A stretch of DNA of 64,000 nucleotides from Nageia nagi (GCA_050084985.1 JBITNC010000001.1:72230001-72294000); one strand, 5' to 3'. Positions 12,753 through 25,324 are shown, counted from the stretch's first letter. The notes: generated from the sequence alone by a model not told the origin. A program made the numbers and translations.

Positions 12753-13404
12753 TTGATCATAATGCCAGAATTAGACTTAAAAAGCTAGCTACTAAGTATA
12801 TCAACATTGGTGATTTATTATATAGGAGATCTTTTTATGGTGCTCTTCTTAGATGTTTAATGAGGTATGAAGTAGAAATGGTCCTTCATCAAGCTCATGA
12901 TGGTGGTTGTGGTGGACACTTTATGGCTAAATTTATTTATCAAAGGTTGCTTAGACTAGAATATTATTAGCCTACTATGTTAGAAGATTATGAATTACAT
13001 GTCAAGAAATGTGATTAATGTTAAAATAATGTTAAGCTTCAAACTTCTCCTTCTCATGATTTGCATTCTATTGTATCCCCTTAATCTTTCTTTATTTGGG
13101 TACTTGATTTTATTAGTAATATTAACCCTATTTCAAGAGATGGCCATAAGTTTATCATTACAGCTATAGTATACTTCAAAAAATGGGTTGAGGCTATATC
13201 CATGAAATCTGCAAAAGGAGGTAAGATTATTGAATTTATTATAATTTCTAGATATGGTGTGCCTTCTAAATTATTTATGAATAATGGTACAATATTTAGA
13301 GGTAACAAAGTTAAATAATTTTGTGATAAATATCATATTGAAATAAAATTATCTACACCTTATTATCCCTAAGGTAATGATAAAGCTGAAGCATCCAATA
13401 AAGT
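12753..13404 (+). pseudogene. Ty3 integrase, N-terminal part
   Basis: Plus-strand translation gives FDHNARIRLKKLATKYI, then an HHCC zinc-binding region (ALLRC, HQAHDGGCGGHF, HVKKCD), then the catalytic core with LDFISNINPISRDGHKFI. The second catalytic site reads MNNGTIFRG, with Asn where the family has Asp. The third reads NDKAEASNK, with the Glu kept. Stops interrupt the frame at about 12968, 13016, 13081 and 13315. The reading frame is cut at 13404 by an inserted LTR and resumes at 18904. Confidence 0.85.
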
Positions 13405-14130
13405 TTTTATAACTAAAATAATAATAATTAGAATTATTTATAGAATATTAAATTCACTAATTAACTATGAAATAATAGGAAATCGATAACATGAAAGATG
13501 ATAATGACCTAATTGATCTTGACCTATAAAAGCTAGATTTATGAATGATACAGACCTACACTTTACCTGTGATGAATATTGAAGGTGAATTCCAATCAAA
13601 AGAGCATGAAAAATGAGCTTCTCTTAAATATGAATCCATGAATTTGATCTCAACCTAATGTTGGCACTAGGAACCTAGCAACACTACCTGGTTACCGTTC
13701 CATAATACCTCACCCTTTTTCTCAATATCATCATCCCATATTCGATGCATGGAATATCGCTTGCAAAGAGATGAAAGATCATAAGAATGCAAAGCTTAGA
13801 GTATAAAAAATCCAAAGATGATAGGTGTTGTTAATAAATACTGATCAAGAATGACATAATTATATTGCCACCTAACAAGGATTTGGGATTATGTCATGTC
13901 ATTTCATATATTTGATCATGCATAGCCCCTCCACCTTTATAGGTAATAAGTCTAGTGTTAAGGCTCCTCCTTAGGCTTATTATGATGTCAATATGACCTC
14001 TTACCACAAAACATAAAGGTAGATGAGAGTGCACATGGAAAAAAGCATTTATTTAATAAATTAAATAAATAATTTTGAATACCTAAAAGGGTATTTTAAT
14101 TAAATTAAAATTCCTTTTTAGGTGTTAACA
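13405..14130 (-). repeat. 3' LTR of the gag-only element (copy A)
   Basis: On the minus strand the LTR starts TGTTAACACCTAAAAAGG at 14130 and ends in a TTATAA-type terminus at 13405, where the expected final CA has decayed. A TATA box (CTATAAAG) lies at 13935-13942. It is clearly homologous to 18174-18898, 20333-21049, 38367-39104 and the interrupted copy at 58724-62336. Confidence 0.9.
14047..14123. repeat. Twin hairpins at the LTR start
   Basis: Two inverted repeats sit just inside the LTR terminus. The one at 14047-14070 has perfect 10-bp arms (ATTTATTTAA / TTAAATAAAT) and a 4-base loop. The one at 14081-14123 has an inner perfect 9-bp stem (ATTTTAATT / AATTAAAAT, one-base loop) extended by ACCTAAAAGGG against its near-complement. 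The second hairpin recurs at the same place in all five LTR copies of this family. Confidence 0.8.
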
Positions 14131-14150
14131 ATTGCTCCACTTTGAATATG
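14131..14150 (-). other. Polypurine tract next to the 3' LTR
   Basis: The minus strand reads CAAAGTGGAGCAAT directly before the LTR start. The same place in the plus-strand copy (20317-20332) reads CAAAGTGGGGCATG, and at 62337-62356 CAAAGTGGGGCATC. This conserved purine-rich block primes plus-strand DNA synthesis. Confidence 0.75.
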
Positions 14151-15780
14151 TTTTTATGCTTTTAGGATAAAAAAATAATCAAAGCATAGATTCAAAGTAT
14201 AATAAGAAAAGTAAAAAAGTACTCCCTAAAATTTTATCTCATGATAAAAGCTTCAAATGCCATGAATTTTTGCCTATATTATGCCCCCTCTTTGACTTGG
14301 TTATGACATGATGGACCTCTCATCATAAGATAAATCCAAGGTAAATAAAAAGGAACCTAAAAAGAGCTTTAGATAAGAAATATTTTCACGTAATATATTT
14401 TAAATGTAAACATTAAACATCATGATATTAAAAGAATGATAAGCAAACTTGTTCTTGGTGACTTACCCACTAAGAATTATGAAGATAAATTACCAATTTA
14501 AATTGATCATCTTGGTTTCCTAAGCCACCATGTTACCATGGATTTTAATATGGATGTCCCTTCCTTAAAAAGATGCCAAATGACAAGATTGATCCTTTCT
14601 TACAAAGGTGTCAAATGATAGAAGCAATGATATGAGAAATAATATGATATGAAAGGCATTTTGAACATATAAGATTTTATACAATAAAAATTATTTAATA
14701 GATATGAGCACTTACTTAGAATTGATATATGACAAGAAATGTATGATAAGCAATATGATATATTAAACATTTTAATGATATGTATGACAAGCATGATAAA
14801 TAATGCATAATAAGTATAATATGATGAGCACGATATAAAAAGATAACATTATATGATAAGAAAAAATACAATTTACAAATTTGATTGATTTTCACTTGAA
14901 TAATGCAGTGGCATTGCTTAGGACTTAGCAGTGTCATTAGGATTACCACCTAATTTCCTATAATTTTAATTAAGGAAAGCACAAAAAGGAACAATTATGT
15001 TAAATAGTATCTTTTAAACATTTTCAAGCAATAAACATATCTTTAGCATACACTTCTCAAATGTATTCATTTACCAAAATTAGCTTCCAAACATAAAAAA
15101 ACACCATAAGATATGTAAATCATTTAACTACAATCATGATAAGATATGTTAACCAATTAAACAAGAAAAGTAATGTAGGATAAAAAAACTCAATTGCATA
15201 AAATAAATGCTCTTTTTCACATTTTATTGATTATGGAAGATCAAAATTTTATGAAAAATGACTTTAAGAAAGGAAGGAATTACCTTTTTCATATACACAC
15301 CATGATGGGTAAGAAAATTTTATGAAAATGCATGATTTTTATCTTTTTAATGTAGCTACATCACTTGGAATATAGCTATGTTGTTGGGTTCATGCTTGAT
15401 TTTCGTAAAATGTTAGTTGCAAGAAACATATAAATGCATACATATATAAAAAGGGTTAAACATAGAACCTTTTTTTATGCATATCATTGATTATTACATG
15501 TATATATATTATAGAAAACTTATTAGCTCATCAAATCATAGGATTATTACATAATTATCAAGCTATAAGGATCATCAAAATCAGTAAAGCATAAGGATCA
15601 ACATGAAGAATAAACTAGAAGGATTATTATAAAAGAGAATCATCATGGTACTTATTGCCCCAAGGACCTAAGGGATGAGAATAAACTAAGATAATCATCA
15701 AGTACTTATTTTCCCAAGTACCCAAGGGAAGGATAATCAAATGAATTACAAATATCAAGTTGGAGAACAATACCTGAACT
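14151..15780 (-). other. 3' untranslated part of the gag-only element
   Basis: No coding signature is visible. The part at 14460-14620 is homologous to the 3' untranslated stretch of the plus-strand host (19680-20000) and to 63000-63250. They share a block with AAGCCACCATGTTACCAT and copies of a TTTGACACCTTTG-type repeat. This confirms that the three belong to one family. Confidence 0.6.
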
Positions 15781-15789
15781 TACCTTTGA

Positions 15790-17600
15790 ATTGGGGAAGC
15801 TTTTTCCCCTAAGAATTGGAGAAGATCATCAATATCCTTGAATACAAAAGTAATAGGTTTACCTTTTTGTATACAATCTAAACCTATCATAGAAATCTCT
15901 GCAAAATTATCTTTATTTCTTGCACAATTTGTTCTTTTCCTATTATTTTTCATTCTTCATTTTATCTTCTTTGTACACTTCAACTTCTTAGGATACTCAA
16001 AAAATATTTCAAATTATTCTAGTGATATTGATTTGCTTTTCTCCCTTAGCTTCATATATCTAACTTCCTAAACTTTTTTCATTTCACAATTAACTTTATT
16101 TATGTAGTGACATCACTAGGTTTCCTCCTCTTCCAAGTAGCATCTCTTAGTTTCTTTTGATCTTTACACATTATTAAACTTCTTGAATTATTCCCAAACA
16201 TTATTATCATTATAATTGCCTACTCCCAAGCCTGTATTAACCTCTACAACATATTCTTTCTCTTTTTGCTCAATTGGTTCTTCTTGGTTTTTCTCACTTT
16301 TTTTGTTTGGTACTTTAGTATTGACAAAGATGATTTTTATTATTTGTGAGGATTCATCTACTAAAATGTGAGAGTATACATTCATATTCTACATAATTTA
16401 TAACAAAGCTTCTCTATGCATAGGAGAAATTGGGAAAAACTTAAACACACTTATTTCATCTTGATAATGTTTTGAATATGACATTATTGAGGGATTTCCT
16501 TAGGGTATACTAGCACTTATGTTATTGACTTGAAAACCATATTCACTAAATTTTTAACAATCCTCATTATCATTTGGATCAAGTTGATTTTACCATTATG
16601 AATGATTTTTTGCATATTCTTCCTTAATACAATACAACAATTAGTCCCATGCCCCTTAACTTGATGATAAAGACAATAAACATTTTCATTGTATCATTTT
16701 GGCTTTGGATAATTTTCTCCTAACTCTTGTATTGGATGTGGCTCAATCAAACCTCATTGTAAACAATCTTCATACATGACCTTGGGAGGTAGAGGGAGTC
16801 TTAAATCTTCTTTTTCCTTATTACCTCTTGGAGCATCATCGCTTGATTTATGGTCTTCTTTAACTACTCAGCCATGTTTGTCTTCCTTCTTTTGATATGA
16901 TTTTTTCTAATCTTTTGATGAATTATCAAACTTTAGCTGTCCCATTTCCACCATACACTCTTCTTTTTTAGTCAACTTATGAACAATGTTAGAAAAAATA
17001 AAAATCCACATAATCATAGCTATAAACCTCAATTTAGGATGAATATTATGAACAAATAAGACCTTTACATGTGCTTCTAACAAAGGGTCCTTAATCATAC
17101 TCCAAATTTTTTGAAATCTTTGAGCAAACATCAATAATCTCTCATTTTTTCTTTGCTTAGTATTTATTAAATTAGAAATAATAACTTCCCTAGGAGCTTT
17201 GTATTTAAAATGCATATGAAATTAAGACATAAGTTGTTCATAAGACTTAATTGACTTGAAAGGCAAAGAAAAATAACAATTTAGAGCATCACCTTTTAAA
17301 GTAGTTAGAAAATATTTTGCCATTAATTTATCATTTACTTCAAGATTCAATTTGAACTTAATCTCAAAATCCTTGATATAAGCCACAAGATCTCCTTCTC
17401 TTAAATATTATTCAAAAATTGGTTCCACTTGAAGGTTGGATGCCCTTGTATTGCGAATTTCATCACATAGCAAACTGGAATCCCTAGAAAAAGGAGGATT
17501 AGCTCTAATAGATTGATTATTAACTCCAATGTTGGAGTCATCACTTATATATTTATTCCATAACTAATTTTCTTTAAATTAGCTTTGGTTGTATCATAAA
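15790..17600 (-). pseudogene. Gag of the gag-only element, decayed
   Basis: The best piece is the 102-codon frame 17215-16907 (MHFKYKAPREVIISNL, then LLMFAQRFQKIWSMIKD), a retrotransposon gag core. Downstream, near 16690-16630, YCLYHQVKGHGTNCC is a zinc-knuckle-like nucleocapsid motif followed by a KNMQKIIHNGKINLI segment typical of Tat gag. A charged tail follows at 16385-16188 (KKSEKNQEEPIEQKEKEYVV). No protease or pol follows before the 3' region, which is why I call the element gag-only. Stops and frameshifts are frequent. Confidence 0.7.
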
Positions 17601-18157
17601 AACTATTGACCATGGTAAGGAACTCGATCAGTACTATTTTTGAAACACTTAAAATGTAATATTAGTCCTATCCAAAAACTATAAGGCTTTTGGCACAACT
17701 AGTGGGCAAAATACATAATTATAGACTTAAAAATATCATAATTGTTTCCTAATCACATATATCTAAGGTTAGGACAAGTTTTTATCATGAAATAAACCAC
17801 CAAATAATTGCAAAATAGGTTCAAAATTTAGGGCTTTTAATATGACATTTTTGTGTAAAAGTTTCTCAATATTGATCAAAATATGCAATTCTAAGGTTAG
17901 AAAAATCATAAAAAGTTTCCAATTATATTTATCTATGGTTTATAAAAAGTTTTGCAATACTATGTATCACTAAATTGACCAAAATGAGCTTCAAAATGTA
18001 GGGTGTTTTTCAAAAATGAAATTCACAAAAAATAAATCTTTTTCAAATTCAACAATTTTCAAGTAACAAAAATTTATAGAATTATCATAACTAAAGAGAA
18101 ATATAAAGACTATTATCAATCAAAGAATCCATAGAAAAATGCAATGTATCAAAAAAA

Positions 18158-18172
18158 AATCAAGTTCACCAA
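18158..18172 (-). other. Primer-binding-site candidate
   Basis: Immediately inside the 5' LTR the minus strand reads TTGGTGAACTTGA. The equivalent place beside the LTR at 38367 reads ATGGTAAAATTGA. The TGG start and the position are right for a tRNA primer site, but I cannot name the tRNA. Confidence 0.5.
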
Positions 18173-18173
18173 T

Positions 18174-18898
18174 TATTATAACTGAAATAATAATAATTAA
18201 GGTTATTTACAAAATATTAAATTCAACAATTAACTATGAAATAACAAGAAATCATAACATGAAATATGATAATGACTTAATTCACCTTGACCTATCAAAA
18301 ATGGATTTACAAAATATAAAAACCTACACTTTACCTATGATGATGATCAAAGGTGAATTCCAATCAAAGAGGATGAATGATGAGCTTCTTCAAAAGATGG
18401 AGCCATGAATCCGACCTCAACCCAACATCAATGCTAGGAACCTAGTGGCACCGCTTGGTTAACATTCCATAATACCTCATCCTTTTTCTCAATGTCATCA
18501 TCCCACATTTGATTCATGGAATCTCAATCATGAAGGGATAAAATATCACAGGAATGTAGAGCTCAAAGTATAACAAAATCTAGAGATGATAGCTAGTGTT
18601 AAGAAACATCGTTCAGGAATGACAAAAGTATATTACCATCTATCAAGGATTCAAGATTATGTCATATAATGTTTTATATTTGATCATGCATAACCCCTCC
18701 ACCTTTATAAGTAATAGGTATAGTGCTAAGGATCCTCCTTAGGCTTATTGTGATGTTGATGAGACCTATTACCATAAAACATAGAGGTAGATGAGAGTGC
18801 ATATGGAAAAGATCATTTATTTAATAAATTAAATAAATAATTTTGAATATCTAAAAGGGTATTTTAATTAAATTGAAATTTATTTTTATGTGTTAACA
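18174..18898 (-). repeat. 5' LTR of the gag-only element (copy B)
   Basis: It is homologous along its length to copy A (about 725 bp each), with TTATAAAG at 18703-18710 as the TATA box and the TGTTAACA terminus at 18898. It is visibly diverged from copy A at scattered positions, so the insertion is old. Confidence 0.9.
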
Positions 18899-18903
18899 AA
18901 ATT

Positions 18904-19452
18904 TATTAAGAGTATCTTATTCAAAACTATCGTAAAGCATGGTAAATATTAGTATGAACAACTCCCTTATGCTTTGTGGGCTTATACAATAAGTATTAGG
19001 ATTTACATACAGGAAACCCCTTTCTTCTTAATGTATGGTGATGAAGCCATAGTTTCACTAGAACTAGAGATCACATCACTTTGTGTGTCACTAAATGGTC
19101 CCATTCTCGATGAGGATAGAAGAAAAGCTAGATTATCCCAACTAGAGGTCCTAGATAAAAAAGGGTTAATGCTCTAGAACATCTCTATGTCTATAATTCT
19201 CAAATTCAAAAAGCTTATAACAAAAAGATCAATCCCAAAGAATTCAAGGTTGGTGACCTAGTCTTAAAAGAAAACCTTACCAACACTAAAGCTCTGAAAA
19301 ATGAGAATAAAGGTAAGTTCGAACCTAACTAGATAGGTCCCTACATTATCATTGCAACTTATGTAAAAGGTGAATATAAATGATCCATAATTAAAGGTAA
19401 AGAAGAATGTAATTCAATTAATGTTATGCATTTGAAAAAGTTTCATATCTAA
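18904..19452 (+). pseudogene. Ty3 integrase, C-terminal part
   Basis: This is the continuation of the fragment that stops at 13404. The plus strand reads QETPFFLMYGDEAIVSLELE, then DEDRRKARLSQLEVLD, then pieces ending NVMHLKKFHI at about 19450. These match the integrase C-terminal region of Tat-like elements. Stops are frequent after codon 67 of the open piece at 18974. Together with 12753-13404 it proves that 13405-18898 is an insertion. Confidence 0.85.
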
Positions 19453-20316
19453 TATTTTTCATCAAAATATTCATTCCTCCATCTTTGGATACTAACCTTT
19501 CAAGAAAATCAAAGTAATAATCCAGCACTGTCATTGCGTTCCTAGAAATTTTGCTAGGTTTAAATGGTTGAAAATATCCAAAAATTAATCATCTCTTTTC
19601 AATTATGGTAAAATGGTGAAAAATCTAATTTTCTTCCTTATTTACCTTCTCTTTTTCATAAAAAGTTGCTTATCATAAATGATTCTTTTCAAAATATATC
19701 AAATTTTATTTTCATATCATTTGACACCTTTGAAAGAAAGAGTCACTCTTATCATAAAATACATGAAAACATGGTGGCTTAGGAAACCAATTTGATCACT
19801 TTTATCATTTTATGCCTTTGTAAGGAAGGCTCATTATTATCATTTGACATATTTAAAAGGAAGGATCAATCTTATCATTTTACACCTTTGTAAGGATCAT
19901 CTATATCAAAAATCTAGAGCAACATGGTGGCTTGAGAAGCCAAGCTGATCAATTTAAATTGATAATTTATCTTCATAAATCTCGATGGGTAAGTCATCAA
20001 GGATAGGCTTGATTTCTTATCACTTACATATTTTCCATATCATAATGTTTAATATTTATATTTGATATATCTTGTGCAAAAATATTTCTTGTTTAAGCTC
20101 TTTTTAGGTTCCTTTTTTATTTCCTTGGATTTCTCCTATGATGAGAGGTCCATCATTTCACAACCAAGTCAAAGAGGGGGCATAATATAAGCATAAAATT
20201 GAGGCATCCAAATTGCCATCATGAGATAAATTTTTCATGGAGTACTTTCTTACTTTTCTTGTTATACTTTGAATTTATGCTTTGATTATCTTTTATCCCA
20301 AAAGCATCAAACCACA
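19453..20316 (+). other. 3' untranslated stretch of the plus-strand Ty3 element
   Basis: This is non-coding. It contains an array of roughly 37-bp repeats (19725-19905) built on TATCATTTGACACCTTTG, and it matches the corresponding part of the inserted element on the opposite strand. Confidence 0.6.
19725..19905. repeat. Degenerate 37-bp tandem repeat
   Basis: Units beginning ATCATTT are near 19726, 19803, 19839 and 19877, and several end in TAAGGAAGG. They belong to the 3' untranslated stretch. Confidence 0.55.
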
Positions 20317-21049
20317 TTCAAAGTGGGGCATGTGTTAACACCTAAAAAGAAATCTTAATTTAATTAAAATACCCTTTTAGGTATTCAAAATAATTTATTA
20401 AATAAATATTCTTATCATTGTGCACACTCATCTACCTTTATGTTTAATGATAACAGGTCGACTTGGCATCATAATAAGCCTAAGGAGGAGCCTTAGCATT
20501 AGACCTATTATCTATAAATATGGAGGTGTTGTACATGATCAATGATATAATATGACATGACATAATCTTGAATCCTTTATAAGTGATAATATACTTTTGC
20601 CATTCTTGATCGATGTTTCTTAATGCCACCTATCTTTTTTGTATTTTATTATACTTTGATATCTGCATTCCTATGATCTTTCATGCATTCATGAGTGATA
20701 TTTCATGCATCGAAGGTGATATGATGACATCGAGCAAAAGGGAAAGGTATTTTGGAATGGTAATTGGGTGATGTCATTGAGTTCCTAGCATCAATGTTGG
20801 GTTAAGGCTGTATCTATGGCTCTATTCTTTAGAGAAGCTCATCGTTCGTCCTCTTTTGATTGGATATCACCTCCATTCCTCATCATAGGTTAAGTAAAAG
20901 TTTATATCTTTCGTAAATCTAGTTTGATAGGTCAAGGTCAATTATGTCATTTTCATCCTTCATATCTTCATTTTCTATTATTTCATGATTAATTAGTTAA
21001 ATTTTATTTGCAATAAATAACCCTAATTATTATTATTTCATTTATAACA
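20317..21049 (+). repeat. Polypurine tract and 3' LTR of the plus-strand Ty3 element (copy C)
   Basis: The polypurine tract CAAAGTGGGGCATG (20319-20332) leads directly into the LTR start TGTTAACACCTAAAAAG at 20333. The LTR ends TTATAACA at 21049 (717 bp). A TATA box (TATAAATA) is at 20513-20520. It is homologous to copies A and B but in opposite orientation. Confidence 0.9.
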
Positions 21050-22835
21050 ATAATCATCATCATCATATTGGTTTATTATATCTTACCCATTTTGGTTTTT
21101 ATGGAATAATGCTACAAATCATCTCCTTGAGTTATTCTTACTTTCAATATTTGGTTAATATTTTATAATTCTCTATTATCATCTTCAAATTCATGTAATT
21201 GGGGTACTATTATTAGCCTTTTGGTCCTTAAGGAATTAGAGTACCCTTCATGGAAATACATATCCATGATGTATCATTTTATATTTTAATCTTTAGGGTG
21301 GCAAAAAATCCTCCATGAAATAATTATGATGACATCATTTGGGCATTATAAATCCTCTAGTTAAATATCTTATGTCATTGTTTATTATATTTATCATTTA
21401 TTGTTATACCATGTTCACCTAGTTTATCATTATATTATTTTATATATACATTAATTATCATGTTTATCTAAAATGGAGGGTGCCTAATCAGTATCAAGAA
21501 TTGCTAACTTCCTTCAAATCACCTAGGATACATTCCAACCCTTCTAAACATCTTCTCCTTTACAAAAATATTTTTCTTTTTTAGTATTTTTTTATTTATT
21601 GAATCCCTTATTTCAACCAAGGTTTATAAACAATCCAAAGTAAAAAGGACAAGAATAAATGTGACAAGTTGATAATATCTTTTTCTTTTCTCACTTTGAA
21701 AATATGATATTGGTTCCTTTACCACATCTCCAAATGGGTGAACAATCTATAAACATCTAAATTGGATTTTATATTTAATTAAATACTAAATTTGGGTATC
21801 TAAAATTATTTATTATTTAGATAGAAATAATAATGAACTAAATTAAAATTATATAAGATAAGATCAACTAATCCAATTTTAAATCTTGCTTCAAATATAA
21901 ATAGTTGAATCACCATATCTTTTGATATGTAATCCTTATAAGATCTATATGATTATCAATATGAAGATAATTTCTTAAATAATATGTTACTACCATCTTA
22001 TACCAAATTGAAAGTTAATTTATTCCTAAATAAAGAGTTTCAATCTAAACCCTAAATTTGAAGTCTTGAGAAACATTTGAAATCCTATGTAATTTTTAGA
22101 TCTATAAAATTATCAAATAATAAAACCACCATAGATATTATTATTAATATATATGACCCCATTGATCTTATTTCTAAGGTGTTTCAATCCTTGAAAAGTT
22201 GCAATAACTTTCAACTTCAATTTCTAGGTTCATTGTGAAATCCATTTTTTGTTAGGTATTCAATGCATATTTTCAGTTATTTATTTAATTTTATATACTA
22301 ACATAAAGAGGAGCTTGATCTTCATCAAGGTTGGTCCTTACCCCTTAAAATATCAAGGATAATTGTTAAAACCTCTCTAAAGCCCTAGTTTGAGGAACCA
22401 TTCAAGAAAGATTTGGAAGATTCACCAAGGGGTTAGATTCATCTAAATTAAGTTCATAAGAATAATATTTCATATTGATGTATGGTATATCTAGAACTAA
22501 TACATCTATTTATTGCAATTCATCATAGATCTTATGTATGCCCTCGTGTATACCCTAATTCAAAATTATGTCCTTTTTTTATGTCTTTCTATAGTGCTAA
22601 ATCTATTTTTCATTCGTATGAAAAATAGTTTGCATTTATGATAATATTACAAATTTAATGTATTTTATATATAATATATCATCTTTAAGTATCATGTATA
22701 TTTTATGTAAGCATCATACTTCATCATCCTACCATACTTATAAGGGATCCCAACTAGAAGTCCACATAATCTAAGGTTTTTGTTACAAATGATCATATGT
22801 AACTCTATGACCAAAAATTAATGACAAAGTGTACA
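21050..22835. other. AT-rich spacer, nothing recognised
   Basis: I see no open frame with a known motif, no LTR pair and no structured repeat beyond short ATC runs at 21050-21066. It may be older, fully eroded transposon sequence. Confidence 0.5.
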
Positions 22836-23423
22836 TGTAGATGCCTAAAAATGAATTATTATTTATTAAATAATTCATTTTAAAGATTCAATGATGTATT
22901 GTGAAAAATACCCAAAACTATGTAATTCATGTAATGAACCATTATATTATGACCTAGGGGTCAAATCTTGTAATAGAAGTGTTGTTATATAAAGACATCA
23001 AAAGCAACCAAAAGGGGATCATCTCTAGAGGAGGAGGTAAAGTAAAAGAAAACGAATATGAAAAGGACTCTAGAGATATTCTAGCACAAGTTACATCACT
23101 TTGTTATGCGTAAATATTATTTGTAAGTTATATCTTATGCATGTTATATGATGATTCTTTTATTCTCTCATCTTCATATTCTTTTGTCGCACTTGTAATT
23201 TTACTTCTTCCATGTCGTTAGCAACATGCAATTGTATGAATGCATGTTTGTTTTTAATGTATAATGTCATTAATTTACTAAACATGTAATTGGGATAAAA
23301 TGAACATGTATGCCTTTTAATCATTATTATCATATTTCGGATATATGTTAATAAAACTAAGTAGTCCTACTAGTGCATTAATTAACCCTCATTAATAATT
23401 ATATGCATTATTTTGGGTCTACA
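22836..23423 (+). repeat. 5' LTR
   Basis: It runs from TGTAGATGCCTAAAAATG to GGGTCTACA. A perfect inverted repeat with 13-bp arms (22848-22860 and 22869-22881) lies just inside the start. The block GTTATATAAAGACATC at about 22983 supplies a TATA box. It matches 27753-28377 over its length. Confidence 0.9.
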
Positions 23424-23438
23424 TTTTGGTGAATCCAA
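23424..23438 (+). other. Primer-binding-site candidate
   Basis: TTTTGGTGAATCCAA follows the LTR end directly. The TGG start and spacing fit a tRNA primer site; the tRNA is not identified. Confidence 0.45.
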
Positions 23439-23970
23439 ATATTGTTCTTACAAACCCTAGAATTTTTTATTTTAGGGCATCACTTTTTTTGAGGAGTCTT
23501 ACATTAGAAACGTTTGATTTTATTTTCCTTTTTGGTTAAATTAACTTTTCTTCAATTTGGAAACTTCTATTACTTCAAATAACATTATTTTCTTGAAAAA
23601 TGTTATTTTAGAAAACCTTAGTTTTTGAAAGTAATTTTCTTCAAATTTGGTAAGATTTAGCATTAGAAAACTCTATCCAAACTATAGATAATATAATTGA
23701 GAAGTTTTTCTAATTTTTCTAGGTCTCGATTTGCATATTTCAAGTGATTTTGGAAATATTTTTGGATAAAACGCCACCTTGAAAAATCATACATTTTGAA
23801 GCCATTTTGCAACTATTTGGTGACTTTTTTATGCTAAAAACTTGTCAAACCCATAGGTCATCATAGTAGGGAACTTTGGGAGATTAATTTGAGCCCTTTA
23901 CATGCATTTTTATCAAGATTTCTAGAGGTTTTCATACAAAAACTTTTTTTCCATCTTTCTGCATTCTCTC

Positions 23971-25080
23971 ATGGACAAGGCATTTAAAAATGGTCTGTTA
24001 GAATATTTGAATGTGATAAATGATTTATTTGCACCTCCTCCTAAACAAGAAATGGATGTTATGCATAATAGAAAATCTTTTGATGAATTAAGTTTATCAA
24101 ATTCATGTTTGACTACTGCAAATGATGATATGCCAAGTATTATAGAAGATTGAGTGCATCATAATGTTATTTTTGATGATTATATGGTTGAATTTGATTG
24201 TGATGCACATTTAAATTTGGATGCTATGGACAAATTTGAAATGAATGATATTGCATTTGAAGAATTGACACTTCAAGATTAATTTCAGAAAATTAAAGCA
24301 CATATGTTAGTCAATCCCTCTTTGATGTTTAGAATTTATAATGATCTTGAATTGAAAGAAAAATATCATACATTTCTACTGAAAGAATTAGATAAATTGT
24401 TAGAAGATCCATATGCTAAGCAATATTGTATGCAAAAGTTTGAGAAGAAAATTATATAAAAGTAACAAAATCAAATATCTTCTCAACCACAACCAAAACC
24501 AAAACAATGTTGACAAAAAGTAACATCTTAAGAAACTTTGAAAACATAAGATGCTCACACTATAGAAAAACATAAATAAGATGCCCACAATTGTTCCCCA
24601 CCACCTAATCAAGAGGCCCCCAACTTTGAGATACCTAGTGGACATCAACCAAGGCTAATTATAAGGAATCTTATGAAAAGAGGCTTATTGATGTCATTAG
24701 AAAGAAGCACAAAGATAATGATACTCCAATGGGACATGACAATGCTTATTGCATTTATCATCAATGAAAGGGTCATATTACAAATTCTTTTCATGATTTA
24801 AAACTTGTAATTTTAGACATGATTGGACAAGGTAAATATCATCTCCCTTAACAAGCTTCAGATTCACGGATTGAAAATTGAATTATGAAATTTCAGAACA
24901 AATGTGATGAGGAAGCATGTCATCAATGATGTGCCATACTGCATGAAGGCTTTCAACAAGATGAAAATAGTAATGGAAATAATGGTTCTTATTCTGCAAA
25001 TCTAGCTAGTCAAGAAAACATAGGAAAAATTTTAGTTCAGTTGGATTTAGTTGATCTTTGATTACAAGAATGTAGAAAAT
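23971..25080 (+). pseudogene. Gag remnant of the LTR element
   Basis: An open piece starts at 23971 (MDKAFKNGLLEYLNVINDLF) and continues through a stop into an acidic stretch and a lysine-rich segment (LKELDKLLEDPYAKQYC near 24380-24430). A Pro/Gln-rich spacer follows. Near 24746-24800 a zinc-knuckle-like block reads AYCIYHQ, stop, KGHITNSFHDLK, then LVILDMIGQGKYHLP, which is typical of the Ty3 gag C-terminus. No protease or RT follows. Many stops show that it is inactive. Confidence 0.65.
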
Positions 25081-25324
25081 AGAAATATTGGCCTTTTGAC
25101 AAGTATTTATTCAAGATTTTACTCATTAATAGTCATTTGCAACAACATAATACATTACCTCCAAGTGTAGGAATTGAATTTATTGATGTTCTTGAGAGAG
25201 TAGTAGGCCAAGGTATAGAAAATGTAGAGGATAATCTAAGTAAAGAAAATCCATTATTCTTAACAAAATGTGCTAAATTGATGGGGGTTCCACCACCCCT
25301 TAATGTACTATAGTTTCTAAACTT

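Larger units (their letters stand above)
13405..18898 (-). mobile_element. Gag-only LTR retrotransposon inserted in integrase
   Basis: Two LTRs in minus orientation (13405-14130 and 18174-18898) bracket about 4 kb that contains gag but no recognisable RT, RNase H or integrase. The flanks read AAAGT (13400-13404) and AAATT (18899-18903), a 5-bp target duplication with one mismatch. The interrupted integrase frame continues on the other side. A polypurine tract adjoins the 3' LTR and a primer-binding-like site adjoins the 5' LTR. It is non-autonomous in coding content and would have needed enzymes from a related full element. Confidence 0.85.
12753..21049 (+). mobile_element. Older plus-strand Ty3 element split by two insertions
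   Basis: What remains is an integrase 5' part (12753-13404), an integrase 3' part (18904-19452), a long 3' untranslated stretch, a polypurine tract and a 3' LTR (20333-21049). Two minus-strand elements cut it: one ending at 12752 and one occupying 13405-18898. Everything 5' of integrase is missing from the window and may lie left of the first inserted element. Its 3' LTR is the same family as the LTRs of the element inside it. Confidence 0.85.

Noticed and set aside
15838-16071. Plus-strand frame with hydrophobic stretches resembling a membrane protein
   Set aside because: It is antisense to the gag region of the minus-strand element; hydrophobicity comes from reading A-rich coding sequence backwards.
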